Source: Blautia schinkii DSM 10518 (GTDB taxonomy: Bacteria; Bacillota; Clostridia; Lachnospirales; Lachnospiraceae). Taken from it: 64,000 bases of DNA. The stretch lies in contig KL370852.1 in the NCBI GenBank assembly GCA_000702025.1, positions 169,542 to 233,541 on the forward strand, given 5' to 3'. The notes beneath the pieces are model-generated. The model saw nothing but the letters and a program-made list of their open reading frames with translations, was not told the DNA's origin and made no database searches. Shown in pieces: positions 9,231 to 17,627 of the stretch (position 1 is the stretch's first letter; the number at the start of each line of letters is the position of its first letter). Made by a program: the position numbers and the translations under genes.

Positions 9231-9724
9231 ACAACAAAAAGCGTTCCTTTGTATCCATAGGCATACCCTCACTGTTTTTAATCTTTTCCGTACTTTGTCT
9301 GGTGATACTTTCTCTGCTTACTTTACAGACTTCCCGCTCTGATCTAGCGTTGAGCCGGCTTTCCCTGGAGCAGACCACAGCCTACTATGAAGCGTGCGGT
9401 ACGGCTACAGACCTGTATCAGCAGGCCGAGGAAACCGCCTCCGAAGCATACGGTATGGCTCACGGCAGAGAAGATTACTACTCTGCGCTGGAAGCCTTTG
9501 CAAACCGTACGCCGGAATTCACTTGGGATATAAATACAGAAGAGTTATGCTTAGAGCTTCCTTTTTCAGAAAGCCAGGCGCTTTACGCAGTATTAAAAGC
9601 TTCTTATCCCCGCACAGATAACGGTCCCTGTCTGGACATTGCAGCCTGGTATACCATTCCTGCTGGAACCTGGGAAGCGGATACACGTCAGCCCGTATTT
9701 CAGGGCGGCAGCCCCAAAGATTGA
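9227..9724 (+). CDS. Membrane-anchored pilus-operon protein, PilX/GspK-like in position
   Basis: The ATG overlaps the preceding stop (ATGA). The 165-residue product has a basic start, a hydrophobic helix (about residues 12-33: IPSLFLIFSVLCLVILSLLTLQT), then an alpha-helical region (SRSDLALSRLSLEQTTAYYEA) and a short beta-rich end. The helix followed by SRSDLALS resembles PilX-type minor pilins (the ...A.tS..d...A pattern), but no Gly-Phe cleavage site precedes it. It probably contributes to the pseudopilus tip. It is separated from pilT by a 17-bp tandem duplication. Confidence 0.62.
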   Translation: MNNKKRSFVSIGIPSLFLIFSVLCLVILSLLTLQTSRSDLALSRLSLEQTTAYYEACGTATDLYQQAEETASEAYGMAHGREDYYSALEAFANRTPEFTWDINTEELCLELPFSESQALYAVLKASYPRTDNGPCLDIAAWYTIPAGTWEADTRQPVFQGGSPKD

Positions 9725-9755
9725 ACATCATTAAGGAATGAACATCATTAAGGAG
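9722..9755. repeat. 17-bp tandem duplication carrying a stop codon and a ribosome-binding site
   Basis: TGAACATCATTAAGGA plus one base is present twice (9722-9738 and 9739-9755). The first copy contains the stop of the upstream gene and the second supplies the AAGGAG used by pilT at 9763. The duplication moved the stop 17 bp further from the pilT start without harming either gene. Confidence 0.9.
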
Positions 9756-9762
9756 AGTTACC

Positions 9763-10824
9763 ATGACAGAACAAAAAATACCTGAATATTTATCCCTCGC
9801 TGCCCGGGAACATGCCTCTGATATTTTCATAATCGCAGGCCGTCCGCTCAGCATCAAAACAAACGGCCGTCTCTCTAATTTCGGAGATAAACTCATGCCA
9901 CAGCAGACTGCCGAAATGATTGAGGACATTTATCAGCTCGCAGGTAATCGCGACATAGATAAATTTCTAAAAAACGGTGATGACGATTTTTCCTTCTCAA
10001 TTCCGGGGCTTTCCAGATTCCGGGTTAACGCCTACCGCCAGAGGGGCTCTCTCGCCGCTGTAATCCGGGTGATTGCTTTCGAGCTGCCGGACCCGGACCA
10101 GCTTCATATCCCCAGAGAGGTCATGGAAGCATCCGACTTTACAAAAGGAATGGTCCTCGTAACCGGGCCTGCCGGAAGCGGTAAATCCACCACCATGGCG
10201 TGCCTCATTGACCGTATTAACCACACGCGGGAGGGACATATCATCACACTTGAAGATCCGCTTGAATATCTTCATCGTCATGATAAGTGCATTGTGAGCC
10301 AAAGAGAAATCTGCACGGACACCAACAGCTACCTTGTTTCTCTGAGAGCCACTCTACGCCAAAGTCCGGATGTAATTCTGCTCGGAGAAATGCGCGACTA
10401 TGAGACGATCCAGACTGCGATGACTGCCGCGGAAACAGGCCACCTTGTGCTGTCCAGCCTTCACACCATCGGTGCGGCCAATACCATCGGACGTATCATG
10501 GACGTTTTTGAGCCGAGTCAGCAGCATCAGATTGCTGTCCAGCTATCTATGGTACTCCAGGCTGTCATTTCCCAACAGCTTATACCCGATGTGGACGGGC
10601 GCAGTATCCCGGTATTTGAGGTGATGCGTCTCACCCCGGCAATCCGCAATATGATCCGCGACAATAAGGTGCACCAGATTGACGGCGTTATCTACTCCTC
10701 CTCCCAGGAACAGATGCGCTCCATGGACCAGAGCCTCCTGGAGTTGTACAAGGGCGGAGCTATCACAAAGGATACTGCACTGAAGTATGCGTCCAATGCG
10801 GAAATGCTGAAGCGAAAGCTGTGA
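9763..10824 (+). CDS. pilT: PilT/PilB-family secretion ATPase (PilT-like)
   Basis: AAGGAG lies 8 bp upstream of the ATG. The 353-residue product has the PilT layout: an N-terminal PAS-like part (about residues 1-110) and a RecA-like ATPase core. Visible motifs are Walker A GPAGSGKST (near 136-144), the Asp box ITLEDPLEYL, Walker B DVILLGEMRD (near 203-212) and the His box TAAETGHLVLSSLHT. Its length fits PilT; there is no long N-terminal domain as in PilB/GspE. It is the only ATPase in the operon, so it may power assembly as well as retraction. It is the last gene before a strong terminator. Confidence 0.9.
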   Translation: MTEQKIPEYLSLAAREHASDIFIIAGRPLSIKTNGRLSNFGDKLMPQQTAEMIEDIYQLAGNRDIDKFLKNGDDDFSFSIPGLSRFRVNAYRQRGSLAAVIRVIAFELPDPDQLHIPREVMEASDFTKGMVLVTGPAGSGKSTTMACLIDRINHTREGHIITLEDPLEYLHRHDKCIVSQREICTDTNSYLVSLRATLRQSPDVILLGEMRDYETIQTAMTAAETGHLVLSSLHTIGAANTIGRIMDVFEPSQQHQIAVQLSMVLQAVISQQLIPDVDGRSIPVFEVMRLTPAIRNMIRDNKVHQIDGVIYSSSQEQMRSMDQSLLELYKGGAITKDTALKYASNAEMLKRKL

Positions 10825-10860
10825 ACGTGGTGAATACGGATTGCTGGAATAAATTTAATA

Positions 10861-10895
10861 CGGCGTCCGGGATATATACCGGACGCCGTTTCTAT
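10861..10895. terminator. Intrinsic terminator after the pseudopilus operon (possibly bidirectional)
   Basis: A perfect 10-bp stem CGGCGTCCGG / CCGGACGCCG (10861-10870 and 10879-10888) with an 8-base loop is followed by TTTCTAT on the plus strand. The convergent minus-strand gene ends at 10913, so the hairpin can also serve it, although the T-tract on that side is weaker (TATTAAATTTATT). Confidence 0.85.
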
Positions 10896-10912
10896 CAGCT
10901 ATCAATCTGAAC

Positions 10913-11413
10913 TCAACTCACTACATTCCCCACAAAAAGATAGGAAAAAATATACATAATAATTGTAGCCATCACCAATCCGCAAAGAATCGCCACAGAG
11001 GATTTCTTAATATCGATTTCCAGCAATGACGCAATCAGAGACCCCGTCCACGCACCGGTTCCGGGCAGCGGGATTCCTACAAACAACATTAATCCCCAGA
11101 ACTCATAGCGCCGGATCTTATCGCTCTTTCCCATAGCCCGGTTCTCCAGCTTCTCAATCAGCCCGCGGAAAACCTTCGTCTTTTTCATCAACTTAAAAAT
11201 CTGGCGGATGAAAAGAAGAATAAAAGGAATTGGGATGATATTGCCAATAATGCAAATCGGGATTGCCTTCGCCGCCTCTATTTTGAGCAAGGTTGCCGCC
11301 AAAAGCCCTCCTCTCAGTTCCAAAATCGGAACCATTGATATCAGAAAAATCGCACCCTCGGGCGAAATAAATTGTGACAGATTCTCAGTAAACCATTGTA
11401 CCAGTGACTCCAT
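10913..11413 (-). CDS. Small multidrug-export family membrane protein (COG2426/Sm_multidrug_ex)
   Basis: The 166-residue protein has three to four hydrophobic segments and the family hallmarks: an ELRGG motif after the first helix (residues about 30-36, PILELRGGLLAA), the conserved central PLPGTGAWTG (near 117-127) and an amphipathic LMKKTKVFRGLIEKLE stretch between. Members are annotated as putative small multidrug exporters, but the transport role is weakly supported for the family. It starts 30 bp after hisC on the same strand and is probably co-transcribed with it. No functional link to histidine synthesis is evident. Confidence 0.8.
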   Translation of the reverse strand: MESLVQWFTENLSQFISPEGAIFLISMVPILELRGGLLAATLLKIEAAKAIPICIIGNIIPIPFILLFIRQIFKLMKKTKVFRGLIEKLENRAMGKSDKIRRYEFWGLMLFVGIPLPGTGAWTGSLIASLLEIDIKKSSVAILCGLVMATIIMYIFSYLFVGNVVS

Positions 11414-11443
11414 AGTGCCTCCTATTATCTATGTTTTTCATCT

Positions 11444-12514
11444 TTATCCCGGCTGCCGTCCGGACAGATATGCCTTCACAAAATCTATAAACACCTGCAT
11501 TTCTTGCTTCGTACCAATTGTAACACGCAGATAATTATCAATCCTCTCCTTAGGGAAGTAACGCACATAAATATGCGCATCTCTAAGCGCCTGGTACAAC
11601 TCTGCCGCCGGACAGGACGGATGTGAGGCAAAAATGAAGTTAGCCTTGGAATCCATTAAGGTAAAGCCAAGCGTCTCTAATTCCTGTTTCGCCCACTCCC
11701 TTGTCTCAACTATTTTACGGCAGGTATCCTCAAAATATTCCCTATCCCGCACAGCTTCCACACCTGCAGATATCGCAGTGCGGTTCATGGTGTAAGAATT
11801 AAAAGAATATTTCGCGTCGTTCAAATATTTGATAAGTGCCGGATTTCCGCAGGCAAAACCAATACGCATCCCCGCCATGGAACGGGATTTAGAGAAGGTC
11901 TGCACCACCAGAAGGTTGTCATACTTCTCAATCAATGGGATTGCCGACTGCGCCCCAAAATCCACATACGCCTCATCGATCATAACAATCACATCCTGAT
12001 TTCTGCGCACAATCTCTTCAATATCCGACTGCGCCATTTCCAGTCCCGTGGGCGCATTCGGATTAGGGAAAACAATTCCTCCGTTTTCCGCAAAATAATC
12101 TTCTTTCCTGATACAGAAATGCTCATCCAATGCCGGACGCTTATAAGGAATACGGAACAGCTCCGCCCATACGTCATAAAATGAATAAGTGATGTCCGGG
12201 AAAAGTATAGGCTTCCCGGAATTAAAAAAAGTAAGGAAGCTCATGGCCAGCACATCATCAGACCCCACTCCCACAAAAACCTGTTCTTCCTTTAAACCAT
12301 ACGCCTCAGCAATCGTCCGTACCAGTTCTCCTGCTGTCGGGTCAGGATACAGCCTCAACGCATCCGCATCCATACCGCGCAGCACTCTCTCCACACCCGG
12401 CGCAGGAGGATAAGGATTTTCGTTCGTATTCAATTTGATCATCTTTTCATCGTTCGGCTGCTCCCCAGGCGTATAAGGCACAACCTTACGCACATTCGCT
12501 TCCCACTTTATCAT
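11444..12514 (-). CDS. hisC: Histidinol-phosphate aminotransferase
   Basis: AAAGGAG lies 6 bp before the ATG. The 356-residue fold-type I PLP enzyme shows the HisC pattern: KLNTNENPYPPAPGV at the N-terminus (residues 27-41), the NPNAPTG substrate loop, DEAYVDF (PLP-binding Asp), the Schiff-base lysine in TFSKSRSMAGMRIGF, and a C-terminal LRVTIGTKQEM with the carboxylate-binding Arg. It converts imidazole-acetol phosphate plus glutamate to histidinol phosphate in histidine biosynthesis; some homologues also act on aromatic amino acids. It stands outside any visible his operon. The next gene on the strand is a small exporter-family protein. Confidence 0.92.
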   Translation of the reverse strand: MIKWEANVRKVVPYTPGEQPNDEKMIKLNTNENPYPPAPGVERVLRGMDADALRLYPDPTAGELVRTIAEAYGLKEEQVFVGVGSDDVLAMSFLTFFNSGKPILFPDITYSFYDVWAELFRIPYKRPALDEHFCIRKEDYFAENGGIVFPNPNAPTGLEMAQSDIEEIVRRNQDVIVMIDEAYVDFGAQSAIPLIEKYDNLLVVQTFSKSRSMAGMRIGFACGNPALIKYLNDAKYSFNSYTMNRTAISAGVEAVRDREYFEDTCRKIVETREWAKQELETLGFTLMDSKANFIFASHPSCPAAELYQALRDAHIYVRYFPKERIDNYLRVTIGTKQEMQVFIDFVKAYLSGRQPG

Positions 12515-12555
12515 GTCAGGCTCCTTTTCTATAATTTGTTATCCTCATTAGCTTG

Positions 12556-12599
12556 TTATTGTCTTGCTATTGCCCTCTTATTGTCTTACTATTGCGTTA
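12556..12599. repeat. 22-bp imperfect tandem duplication upstream of hisC
   Basis: Two adjacent 22-bp copies (12556-12577 and 12578-12599) share TTATTGTCTT and CTATTGC blocks and differ at about four positions. They lie in the hisC leader, between the predicted promoter and the start codon. Confidence 0.65.
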
Positions 12600-12634
12600 T
12601 CATTCTTTTATCCTATACATGGTTAATCCACTAA

Positions 12635-12775
12635 TTACTCACCATCCAGAGTTATGATCCATGGCCCGCAGTTGATATTATATATATCTTTGACGCAGTT
12701 TTTGTAATCAGCATGATACGCTGCATATTTGCTATTGTAATCATAAAATAGGATTTTGTCAAAGGAAAATCCAAA
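12635..12775 (-). pseudogene. Possible 3' gene remnant (about 45 codons, no start)
   Basis: A minus-strand frame ending in TAA at 12635-12637 reads as plausible protein: FDKILFYDYN, then KYAAYHADYKNCV, then CGPWIITLDGE at its end. It has no start codon or ribosome site; upstream the frame runs into the terminator hairpin of the neighbouring operon. It may be the stranded C-terminus of a lost gene. The family was not recognised, and chance remains possible because the same bases also contain a good promoter match. Confidence 0.3.
12734..12762 (-). promoter_or_regulatory. Predicted sigma-A promoter for hisC
   Basis: On the minus strand TTGACA (12757-12762) and TACAAT (12734-12739) are spaced by 17 bp. 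Transcription would start near 12727, giving a leader of about 210 nt before hisC. No T-box core or other recognised riboswitch was seen in that leader. The 340-bp region between 12515 and 12854 otherwise holds the tandem duplication, the gene remnant and the terminator listed separately. Confidence 0.55.
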
Positions 12776-12793
12776 TATAAAACAGAGGAAAAT

Positions 12794-12836
12794 AAAACGG
12801 AGGCGAAAGCTTGCATACCGCTTTCTCCCCCGTTTT
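12794..12836 (-). terminator. Intrinsic terminator of the polyol/sugar operon
   Basis: Seventeen-base arms (12794-12810 and 12820-12836) pair around a 9-base loop with about one mismatch; GCTTTC/GAAAGC closes the loop. On the minus strand the stem is followed by TTTTATTTT. It sits 18 bp after the stop of the last gene. Confidence 0.85.
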
Positions 12837-12854
12837 CTTGTGCGTATTCTATTG

Positions 12855-13877
12855 TTAATCGACTAAGCCATTTGGATAGACAACTGTTTTGAGCTTTGTC
12901 TTTTTTTCTGCAAACGCCTTTAAAAAAACAGGCAGTGCATCAAGCTCTATACGGTCCCCAATCAAACAATCTGTCTTTACTTTCCCCTGCTGCAGCTGGC
13001 GCATGGCAGCGTGAAATGTTTTCTTCAAAGAATTAGAACCGATAAATCTGAGTTCCCGCTGGTATATTTCATATGGACTCACATTAATTCTCATATCCGC
13101 AGGGCACACACCAAAAAATAACAGACGTCCTTCATTTGCCAAAAATGGAACGATATTTTCAATAACCTTAGGAACTCCGGTACAGTCAATGATCAAATCA
13201 AAGCCATCCTTCGATATTTCTCTATACCTCTGCGCAGCCGTTTCGTCATTAAACACCGCATGATCAGCACCCAGGCTGCTTGCCAGCTCAAGCTGCTCCT
13301 GCTTAATATCCGCAACTACCACCACAGACGCGCCGTCATTTTTACAAAGCTGAAGATGCATGAGTCCGATAGGACCGGCTCCCAGGATTAAAACTTTGTC
13401 TCCAAAATCAGGTCTTGCCTTGTCATGACCATGTATTACACATGAAAGCGGCTCAATCAATGCTGCTGTCGTAAAGCTCAGAGAGCCAATATCATATACA
13501 CACCGTTGTTCAATAGTCATATACTGCTGAAAAGCGCCAGGCACCTGATTTCCAAGCCCCTTATAATCCAGGCAGTAGTTTTGTTTGTTCTGTTTACAAT
13601 TATCACACGCTTCACAATAAATATTAGGGTCTGCTGCCACCCGCTGTCCTGCCTTAAAGTTCTTTACATTCTTCCCTACAGCCTCAATAACACCTGAAAA
13701 TTCATGGCCCGGAATTGTAGGATAGGGATTGTCATAATCGCCCAGATATAGATGCGCATCAGTACCGCACACCCCCACCGCCATGACCTTTATTAAAACC
13801 TCACTGTCTCCCGGAACCGGAATATCCGTCTCACGCACACATGCGCTGTGGGGCTTATCAATATAAAATGCCTTCAT
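12855..13877 (-). CDS. Zinc-dependent medium-chain dehydrogenase (sorbitol/threonine dehydrogenase family)
   Basis: AGGAGG lies 8 bp upstream of the start. The 340-residue MDR enzyme has the catalytic zinc region (GVCGTDAHLY with Cys near 37; PGHEFSGVIE with His-Glu near 60), the structural zinc loop with four Cys (residues about 89-105, CEACDNCKQNKQNYC) and a Rossmann nucleotide site GAGPIGLMHLQL (near 167). The pattern fits L-iditol/sorbitol, threonine or related polyol dehydrogenases. It is the last gene of the ROK-ABC operon and one of two MDR dehydrogenases in it, presumably oxidising the polyol or an intermediate to a ketose. The substrate is not determinable from sequence. Confidence 0.85.
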   Translation of the reverse strand: MKAFYIDKPHSACVRETDIPVPGDSEVLIKVMAVGVCGTDAHLYLGDYDNPYPTIPGHEFSGVIEAVGKNVKNFKAGQRVAADPNIYCEACDNCKQNKQNYCLDYKGLGNQVPGAFQQYMTIEQRCVYDIGSLSFTTAALIEPLSCVIHGHDKARPDFGDKVLILGAGPIGLMHLQLCKNDGASVVVVADIKQEQLELASSLGADHAVFNDETAAQRYREISKDGFDLIIDCTGVPKVIENIVPFLANEGRLLFFGVCPADMRINVSPYEIYQRELRFIGSNSLKKTFHAAMRQLQQGKVKTDCLIGDRIELDALPVFLKAFAEKKTKLKTVVYPNGLVD

Positions 13878-13895
13878 AAATACCTCCTGTCTCTA

Positions 13896-14747
13896 TCACG
13901 CCTTTCCATCAGCCATACAGGTACGAATCCATTCTTTTACTACCTTCTTAATGTTTTCCTTAACTACACTCATAACATCAAGTGTATACGCATTATCTCC
14001 CACACGGTTCAATTCCGCGCGCACACTATTCATATATGTACAATGAATAATCGTTCCTACATTCATCTTATTAATACCGAGCTTAATTGCTTTCTGCACG
14101 TCCTCACGCGGAATCCCTGTCCCTCCATGAAGCACGAGCGGTGTATCTATAGCCTTATTAACCTGCTCGAGTCTCTCGAAATTCAGCTGCGGTTTACCCT
14201 GATAAAATCCGTGTGCAGAGCCAATTCCAACAGCCAGGGAATCTACATTTGTCTGTTTCACAAGCTCTACGGCATCCTCTACCTGAACCAGGAAATCTCC
14301 GCCTTTGAAATCCCCCTCAATACCTTTTCCCTTAATCTTTCCGACCTCTGCCTCCACATGTACATGATACGGTTTTGCCAAAGCCATAACCTCATTTACA
14401 TACTTTATGTTTGTCTCCAAATCGTATTTGGACGCGTCAATCATGACTGAAGGATAATGATTTTTAATACAGTCACCGCACATCTCCACACTAAAAGAAT
14501 GATCCAGATGATGAACAAGCGGAATCTTCGCCCGAGCCATTGCCGCCTCACCAAACGCACCGCAGCAATCTGCTCCGATAGCCTTTACGACAAGGGGATT
14601 GGAAGCGATCATGATCGGGGCGCCTTCCTCCTCTGCTGCCTCTACAATCGCCATAAAATCCCATATATCCGAGTAATTAAATGACGGTATCGCATATCCG
14701 CCTTCGTCTGCTTTTTTCAATAACTTTTTTAATGTCAATCCATCCAT
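13896..14747 (-). CDS. Class II fructose-bisphosphate-type aldolase
   Basis: The start chosen is the ATG at 14747, with GGTGAAGGTG immediately upstream; a TTG at 14768 in the same frame is weaker. The 283-residue product has the class II aldolase signature: PSFNYSDIW in strand 1, PLVHHLDHS with zinc ligands near residue 80, the VHVEAEVGKIKG phrase with a catalytic-site Glu, GSAHGFY (zinc His), LVLHGGTGIP (zinc His) and the NVGTI phosphate loop. It cleaves a ketose phosphate to dihydroxyacetone phosphate and an aldehyde. Its place after a PfkB kinase implies that the kinase product is its substrate. GatY/KbaY-like substrates (tagatose or fructose phosphates) are possible. Confidence 0.88.
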   Translation of the reverse strand: MDGLTLKKLLKKADEGGYAIPSFNYSDIWDFMAIVEAAEEEGAPIMIASNPLVVKAIGADCCGAFGEAAMARAKIPLVHHLDHSFSVEMCGDCIKNHYPSVMIDASKYDLETNIKYVNEVMALAKPYHVHVEAEVGKIKGKGIEGDFKGGDFLVQVEDAVELVKQTNVDSLAVGIGSAHGFYQGKPQLNFERLEQVNKAIDTPLVLHGGTGIPREDVQKAIKLGINKMNVGTIIHCTYMNSVRAELNRVGDNAYTLDVMSVVKENIKKVVKEWIRTCMADGKA

Positions 14748-14764
14748 TTTTACACCTTCACCTT

Positions 14765-15694
14765 TCAATTTTCATTAATAAAATCCAGTACCTTTTCATA
14801 TTCAGGAACCCCTACTGTCGCGCCTAACTCTTGGATACAATGAGCGCTCACAGCAGACGCAAATCTTGTAACTCTTTCTATCTCCCAGCCCATATGCAGG
14901 CCATAAAGAACACCGGCAACAAAAGCGTCCCCTGCACCTGTAGTATCTACAACAGGCACCTTAAAAGGGCTTTGATAATAACGTTTTCCAAACGCATCTA
15001 CATAACAGCCTTGCTTTCCAAGCTTTATGATGACGTTTTTAACGCCCCTTTCCTTTAAGGACTCCGCAATTTTTTCTACTTCCTCACACTTACATATTTC
15101 CTTCGCTTCATTTATACTCGGCATAAATAAATCAAGTTCAGGCAGACACGGTTCTATGATGTCCAGCCACTTTCCACTCGTATCCCACGTAACATCCATC
15201 GTGGTAAAGCACCCATGCTCATGAGCTGTCTTAAACAACTGCCTTGTCCCTTCACCGTCAAGTCCGGGCAGTTGAAAGGTTCCGCCTACATGAACGATCT
15301 TAGCATCTGCTATCATTTCTTTGTTTACATTTTCAAAGCTGAGGATATCGTTTGTGCCGCCATAATACAGAAATACACGTTCACCTGCACTGTTTATCAG
15401 CGCCACAACACTGGAAGTCTGGCTCGTCTTATCTACATAAAGCCCGCTGTCATCTATCCCATTATTCTTAAGCACGTTTTGAAGATAGCTGCCCAGTGGA
15501 TCTTGCCCGACTGCGCCTATAAAGCCTACCTTTGCGCCTAATTTACTCAGGTCAATCGCAGTATTGAGACAGTCACCGCCATTATTTATCAATATTTTGT
15601 CCACTCGCTTCGTATCGGTACTGAAATTTACCTCATCTACACTCTGAACCAATATATCGGCAACCATTTGCCCAACACACAAAATATCTGCCAT
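14765..15694 (-). CDS. PfkB-family carbohydrate kinase
   Basis: The 309-residue ribokinase-fold protein has the N-terminal PfkB signature region (LINNGGDCLNTAIDLSKLG, residues about 36-54; GAVGQDPLG) and the C-terminal active-site motif VDTTGAGDAFVAGVLYG (near 247-263) with the catalytic Asp and anion hole. It phosphorylates a ketose or sugar using ATP. It lies between a dehydrogenase and an aldolase gene, so the implied pathway is polyol to ketose, ketose to ketose phosphate, then cleavage. The stop codon is 17 bp before the aldolase ATG. The exact sugar is unknown. Confidence 0.88.
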   Translation of the reverse strand: MADILCVGQMVADILVQSVDEVNFSTDTKRVDKILINNGGDCLNTAIDLSKLGAKVGFIGAVGQDPLGSYLQNVLKNNGIDDSGLYVDKTSQTSSVVALINSAGERVFLYYGGTNDILSFENVNKEMIADAKIVHVGGTFQLPGLDGEGTRQLFKTAHEHGCFTTMDVTWDTSGKWLDIIEPCLPELDLFMPSINEAKEICKCEEVEKIAESLKERGVKNVIIKLGKQGCYVDAFGKRYYQSPFKVPVVDTTGAGDAFVAGVLYGLHMGWEIERVTRFASAVSAHCIQELGATVGVPEYEKVLDFINEN

Positions 15695-15715
15695 ATCTGT
15701 TTTCTCACTTCCGTT

Positions 15716-16750
15716 TTATTCCTCTACATCAATGAGTATCTTCATCGAAGAAGCCGCATTTTTTTCGATATATTTATATGCTTCGGTATACTCTCCGAGT
15801 TTAAAGTGCTTTGTCTTTAACGGTTCTAAATGTATTTTCCCTTGGGAAATAAGACGGATTGCATCATGGTAATCGTCCTCCAGGTACATAAGCGTCCCGA
15901 TAAGATGCAGTTCCTTTTCCTGCACATTTATCATATCAATAGCCGGTCGTTTTCCGTATACACCTACGATAATAATTTCATCCCTTTTTCTGCAGACTTT
16001 TATCGCATCATTGATTGTCGCTTCAATACCCACACATTCCAGCGCACCGTCCAGACCATCCTTACCAAAGGCTTCCTCCACCTTTTTTTCCAAATCCATT
16101 TTTGCAGTATTGACTGTATGATCAATCCCACACCTTGCGGCCACCTCAAGTTTTTCATCACATAAATCCGTAATCATCACCACTCCTGCGCCCAATGCCT
16201 TTGCAGCCTGAGCAACAAGGTTTCCAATAGTTCCTGCACCGAGCACAAGTATGTTTTTTCCTTTCACTGACTGCGTAAAGCTCTTTACTGCAGCAACTGC
16301 CACTGCCACTGGCTCGACCATTGCACCATCGTCAAAATCAAGATTTTCAGGAAGCTTAAACACGAGCTTAGACTTCATAGATATGTATTCCTGTGCACCT
16401 CCAGGAACGCTCCCATTGCATCCGATCACCTTTAAATTATGGCAGATATTTTCATGGCCAGATTTGCAGTGATAGCATTCTCCACAAGTATACTGAGGCC
16501 GCACAGTTACAGCTTCCCCGACTTCAAATTCCGTCACGTCCTCGCCGAACGCTTCCACCACACCAGAAAATTCATGGCCCTGTACAACCGGAAGATATAC
16601 TGTAGGATGCTTTCCGTAATACGCATGGATATCAGAACCGCAGATTCCCACTCTTTTCACTTTAATCAACACTTCATCCTTCTGCGGTACTGGCTTTTCT
16701 ATTTCCCGCATGATTAATTCCTCAGGTTTATTTAACAATACACTGCGCAT
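15716..16750 (-). CDS. Zinc-dependent medium-chain dehydrogenase, second copy in the operon
   Basis: AAAGGAG lies 8 bp before the ATG. The 344-residue MDR protein shows the catalytic zinc site (GICGSDIHAYYG; QGHEFSGVVEAFG), the structural zinc loop (residues about 92-106, CGECYHCKSGHENIC) and the nucleotide-binding GAGTIGNLVAQAAKALGA (near 172). It is clearly a different subgroup from the MDR enzyme at the operon end, with only moderate similarity by eye. Two dehydrogenases of this class could interconvert a polyol and ketose at different carbons, or give the operon a wider substrate range. It is encoded just downstream of the ABC permeases and upstream of the kinase. Confidence 0.85.
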   Translation of the reverse strand: MRSVLLNKPEELIMREIEKPVPQKDEVLIKVKRVGICGSDIHAYYGKHPTVYLPVVQGHEFSGVVEAFGEDVTEFEVGEAVTVRPQYTCGECYHCKSGHENICHNLKVIGCNGSVPGGAQEYISMKSKLVFKLPENLDFDDGAMVEPVAVAVAAVKSFTQSVKGKNILVLGAGTIGNLVAQAAKALGAGVVMITDLCDEKLEVAARCGIDHTVNTAKMDLEKKVEEAFGKDGLDGALECVGIEATINDAIKVCRKRDEIIIVGVYGKRPAIDMINVQEKELHLIGTLMYLEDDYHDAIRLISQGKIHLEPLKTKHFKLGEYTEAYKYIEKNAASSMKILIDVEE

Positions 16751-16794
16751 ACTAATCTCTCCTTTATCAAAATTTTACTCTTTAAATCATGGCA

Positions 16795-17625
16795 TTATTT
16801 TACTGCACCCATTGTCAGACCTGTGATCAAATACTTTCTCACAGCCACACCGAGTATTACTGCCGGAGCCGCAACCAGCACACCTGCTGCCGCAATTTCT
16901 CCCCACCGGATACCCTCAAAGGAAATGAAATTCTGGATTGCCACAGGGGTTGTCTGCGTTCTTGAGGATGTGAGCACCAATGCAAGCAGGAACTCATTCC
17001 ATACGGTGATAAAACACAATATTGCAGTAGCCGCGATTCCACCCTTCATAAGAGGGACCTCCACCTTAAAAAAGGCCTTTAATCTCGATGCTCCCTCCAC
17101 CCTGGCCGCTTCATTCAGCTCACCGGGTACCGATTCAATAAACCCTTTCAGCATCCATACCGTGAACGCCAGATTAAAAATCAGATAAACCATAATCATT
17201 CCGATGTATGTTCCTGTCATACCGATTTTCTGATAAATAATGTAATATGGAACAGCAATAAGGATTGCCGGAGCCATTTTAGTAGAAAGAAGCCACATCA
17301 TTGTTTTACTCTTATTTGGCACTTTAAACCGCGCCAGTGCATAAGCCATAGGGATTCCCAACAGCAGAGCCAGCAGACAAGTGCTGATAGAAATGATCAG
17401 ACTGTTCTTATATGCAGACATAAAATTCCCCGAAGAAAGAACTGCCGCAAAGTTGTCTGTCTTAGGAGTAAACAAATAGGTGGGCGGCACTGCAAATGCG
17501 TCTACACGGTCCTTAAATGCAGTAGAAATCATCCACCAAATCGGATATGCACACACAAAGGCACAGCACCAGATAAATATATTTGTAATGGTAGTTGTCA
17601 AACGTCTTTTTGCCTTTAGTCCCAT
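16795..17625 (-). CDS. Carbohydrate ABC transporter permease (MalG type)
   Basis: The ATG at 17625 is preferred: AGGAG is 7 bp upstream, and the start lies 2 bp past the stop of the preceding permease. The 276-residue membrane protein has about six helices. Its EAA loop matches the MalG family (ELNEAARVEGASRLKAFFKVEVPLMKG, near residues 170-196), which docks the cytoplasmic ATPase. The C-terminus GLTMGAVK is typical of this family. It pairs with the permease encoded just upstream. No ATPase gene is present in this operon, so a shared MsmK/UgpC-type ATPase encoded elsewhere is implied. Confidence 0.9.
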   Translation of the reverse strand: MGLKAKRRLTTTITNIFIWCCAFVCAYPIWWMISTAFKDRVDAFAVPPTYLFTPKTDNFAAVLSSGNFMSAYKNSLIISISTCLLALLLGIPMAYALARFKVPNKSKTMMWLLSTKMAPAILIAVPYYIIYQKIGMTGTYIGMIMVYLIFNLAFTVWMLKGFIESVPGELNEAARVEGASRLKAFFKVEVPLMKGGIAATAILCFITVWNEFLLALVLTSSRTQTTPVAIQNFISFEGIRWGEIAAAGVLVAAPAVILGVAVRKYLITGLTMGAVK

Positions 17626-17627
17626 AT

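Noticed and set aside
12515-12733. A histidine T-box leader ahead of hisC
   Set aside because: The long leader lacks the T-box core and a terminator/antiterminator pair.
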